DNA from: an uncultured Actinomycetes bacterium
GTDB taxonomy: Bacteria > Actinomycetota > Actinomycetes > Nanopelagicales > Nanopelagicaceae
Direction of reading: 5' to 3'
Assembly: GCA_903932705.1 (NCBI GenBank)
Contig: CAIZHC010000061.1
Coordinates: 1-5,660 of the forward strand
Length of the DNA: 5,660 bases
The position numbers were made by a program, and so were the translations under genes. Within the stretch, counting starts at the first letter, position 1; every line of letters begins with the position of its first letter. The notes below the pieces were generated by a model. The model saw only the letters and a program-made list of their open reading frames with translations, was not told the DNA's origin and ran no database searches. This document shows positions 4,787 through 5,660 of the stretch, in pieces.

Positions 4787-5660
4787 GTGCATTTCTTAAG
4801 TAACCCCCTCTCCGGCCAAACACACGATCTCACATATGACGATGTGTTCATGGTTCCGAATTACACCCAAGTTGCTAGCCGCATGGACGTGGATTTATCC
4901 ACCGATGATGGCACTGGCACAACGCTTCCTATCGTTGTTGCAAATATGACAGCTATTGCAGGTCGTCGTATGGCAGAAACCGTAGCTAGGCGTGGAGGAC
5001 TTGTAGTAATTCCACAAGATATCCCCCTAGAGATCATCGCTGATGTAATTGCCTGGGTTAAAACTCGTCATACTGTCTTTGAAACACCTGCAACTCTTGA
5101 GGGCACTGAGACAGCTGCAAGTGCACTCGATCTCATTACAAAGCGGGCCCACGGAGTTCTCGTTGTGGTCGACAAAACCAAACCTGTTGGCGTAATCACC
5201 CAGAGCGATTTGGAGAGAGTGGATCGTTTCACTCAGCTTCGCCAGATCATGCATACGGATTTTACGACTCTGCCAGATTCTGTTGAACCACGGGCTGCAT
5301 TTGAGGCGCTTGAAGAGAGTCGCCGCGAATTTGCTGCTATTACAAATAGCCATGGCGATCTAGTAGGAATTCTCACAAAGGCTGGTGCTCTTCGCGCTAC
5401 CTTGTATCGCCCAGCACTTGATTCAAATAACCATCTTCGCGTTGCAACTGCTGTCGGAATTAACGGTGATGTGGCTGGCAAAGCAAAGGCGCTCTTGGCT
5501 GCAGGCTCAGATTGTTTAGTCATTGATACCGCTCACGGACACCAAGCAAAGATGATTGAAGCGATCAAGGCGGTAAAGGCTCTCGATCCTGGAGTTCCAA
5601 TCGTTGCTGGAAATATTGTTACCGCACAAGGCACCAAAGATTTGATTGAAGCTGGCGCAG
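4787..5660 (+). CDS. guaB1: GuaB1 family IMP dehydrogenase-related protein (probable GMP reductase), 3' partial
   Basis: The first 291 codons are visible and the gene continues past the right edge. It belongs to the IMPDH/GMP reductase TIM-barrel family, in the actinobacterial GuaB1 branch. The mycobacterial GuaB1 has been reported to act as a GMP reductase (NADPH-dependent GMP to IMP, purine salvage) and not as an IMP dehydrogenase. The signatures seen are DLTYDDVFMVPNYT (14-27), DLSTDDGTGTTLPIVVANM (36-54), AGRRMAETVARRGG (58-71) and VIPQDIP (74-80). A CBS-domain pair follows at about 96-145 and 153-207, with TKAGALRA (197-204) at its end. The barrel resumes with VGINGDV (223-229), VIDTAHGHQ (245-253) and AGNIVTAQGT (274-283). 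The catalytic Cys loop should lie just beyond the window. The GTG at 4787 gives M-H-F-L as the N-terminus, matching the family's short lead before DLTYDD, and it has no Shine-Dalgarno. Confidence 0.93.
   Translation, partial: MHFLSNPLSGQTHDLTYDDVFMVPNYTQVASRMDVDLSTDDGTGTTLPIVVANMTAIAGRRMAETVARRGGLVVIPQDIPLEIIADVIAWVKTRHTVFETPATLEGTETAASALDLITKRAHGVLVVVDKTKPVGVITQSDLERVDRFTQLRQIMHTDFTTLPDSVEPRAAFEALEESRREFAAITNSHGDLVGILTKAGALRATLYRPALDSNNHLRVATAVGINGDVAGKAKALLAAGSDCLVIDTAHGHQAKMIEAIKAVKALDPGVPIVAGNIVTAQGTKDLIEAGA

Noticed and set aside
5027..5523. Two minus-strand open frames inside guaB1
   Set aside because: They are antisense shadows of the conserved CBS and barrel region, with no motif in either translation.

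Overview
The window looks like chromosomal DNA of an actinobacterium with moderate G+C (judged by eye, not counted). The strongest taxonomic signals are the GuaB1-type IMP dehydrogenase/GMP reductase homologue and a TatB carrying the actinobacterial LGPE...DLNPKTF block. Compact spacing, small genes and moderate G+C would fit a streamlined planktonic lineage such as Nanopelagicales (acI). That placement is an inference.

Positions 1-3606 hold a tightly packed plus-strand terminal-oxidase operon. In order it encodes a cupredoxin-like protein (cut by the window edge), cytochrome c oxidase subunit II, subunit I and subunit III. The genes overlap or abut, and the operon ends in a long perfect hairpin. 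Subunit II carries a complete CuA site. Subunit I carries every heme and CuB histidine, the cross-linking Tyr and a complete D-pathway. Electrons should therefore run from an external one-electron donor to CuA, heme a and then heme a3/CuB.

The set is unusual. The three hallmark K-pathway residues are all replaced: subunit II Glu by Val112, and subunit I Ser by Met354 and Lys by Leu417. The Mg-site Asp of subunit I is Gly467. Subunit I has an N-terminal extension of about 100 residues with two extra membrane helices, and subunit II has an extra N-terminal helix. The neighbouring cupredoxin has a CuA-like Cys-x3-Cys loop without its histidine. No bc1 (qcrCAB) or ctaF gene lies within the window, unlike the usual actinobacterial aa3 neighbourhood. 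This variant oxidase is the most interesting content here.

Positions 3607-4421 hold a 35-residue lysine-rich small protein and a six-helix Pr6Pr-type membrane protein, both on the plus strand. The latter converges on tatB (minus strand, 4424-4750) with two bases between the stop codons. A 36-bp intergenic region separates tatB from the divergent guaB1, which runs off the right edge. Both of these genes appear to lack a Shine-Dalgarno and have a -10-like hexamer 6-8 nt before the start codon, suggesting leaderless transcripts. There is no gene-free stretch longer than about 100 bases, and no tRNA, rRNA, insertion sequence or CRISPR was seen.
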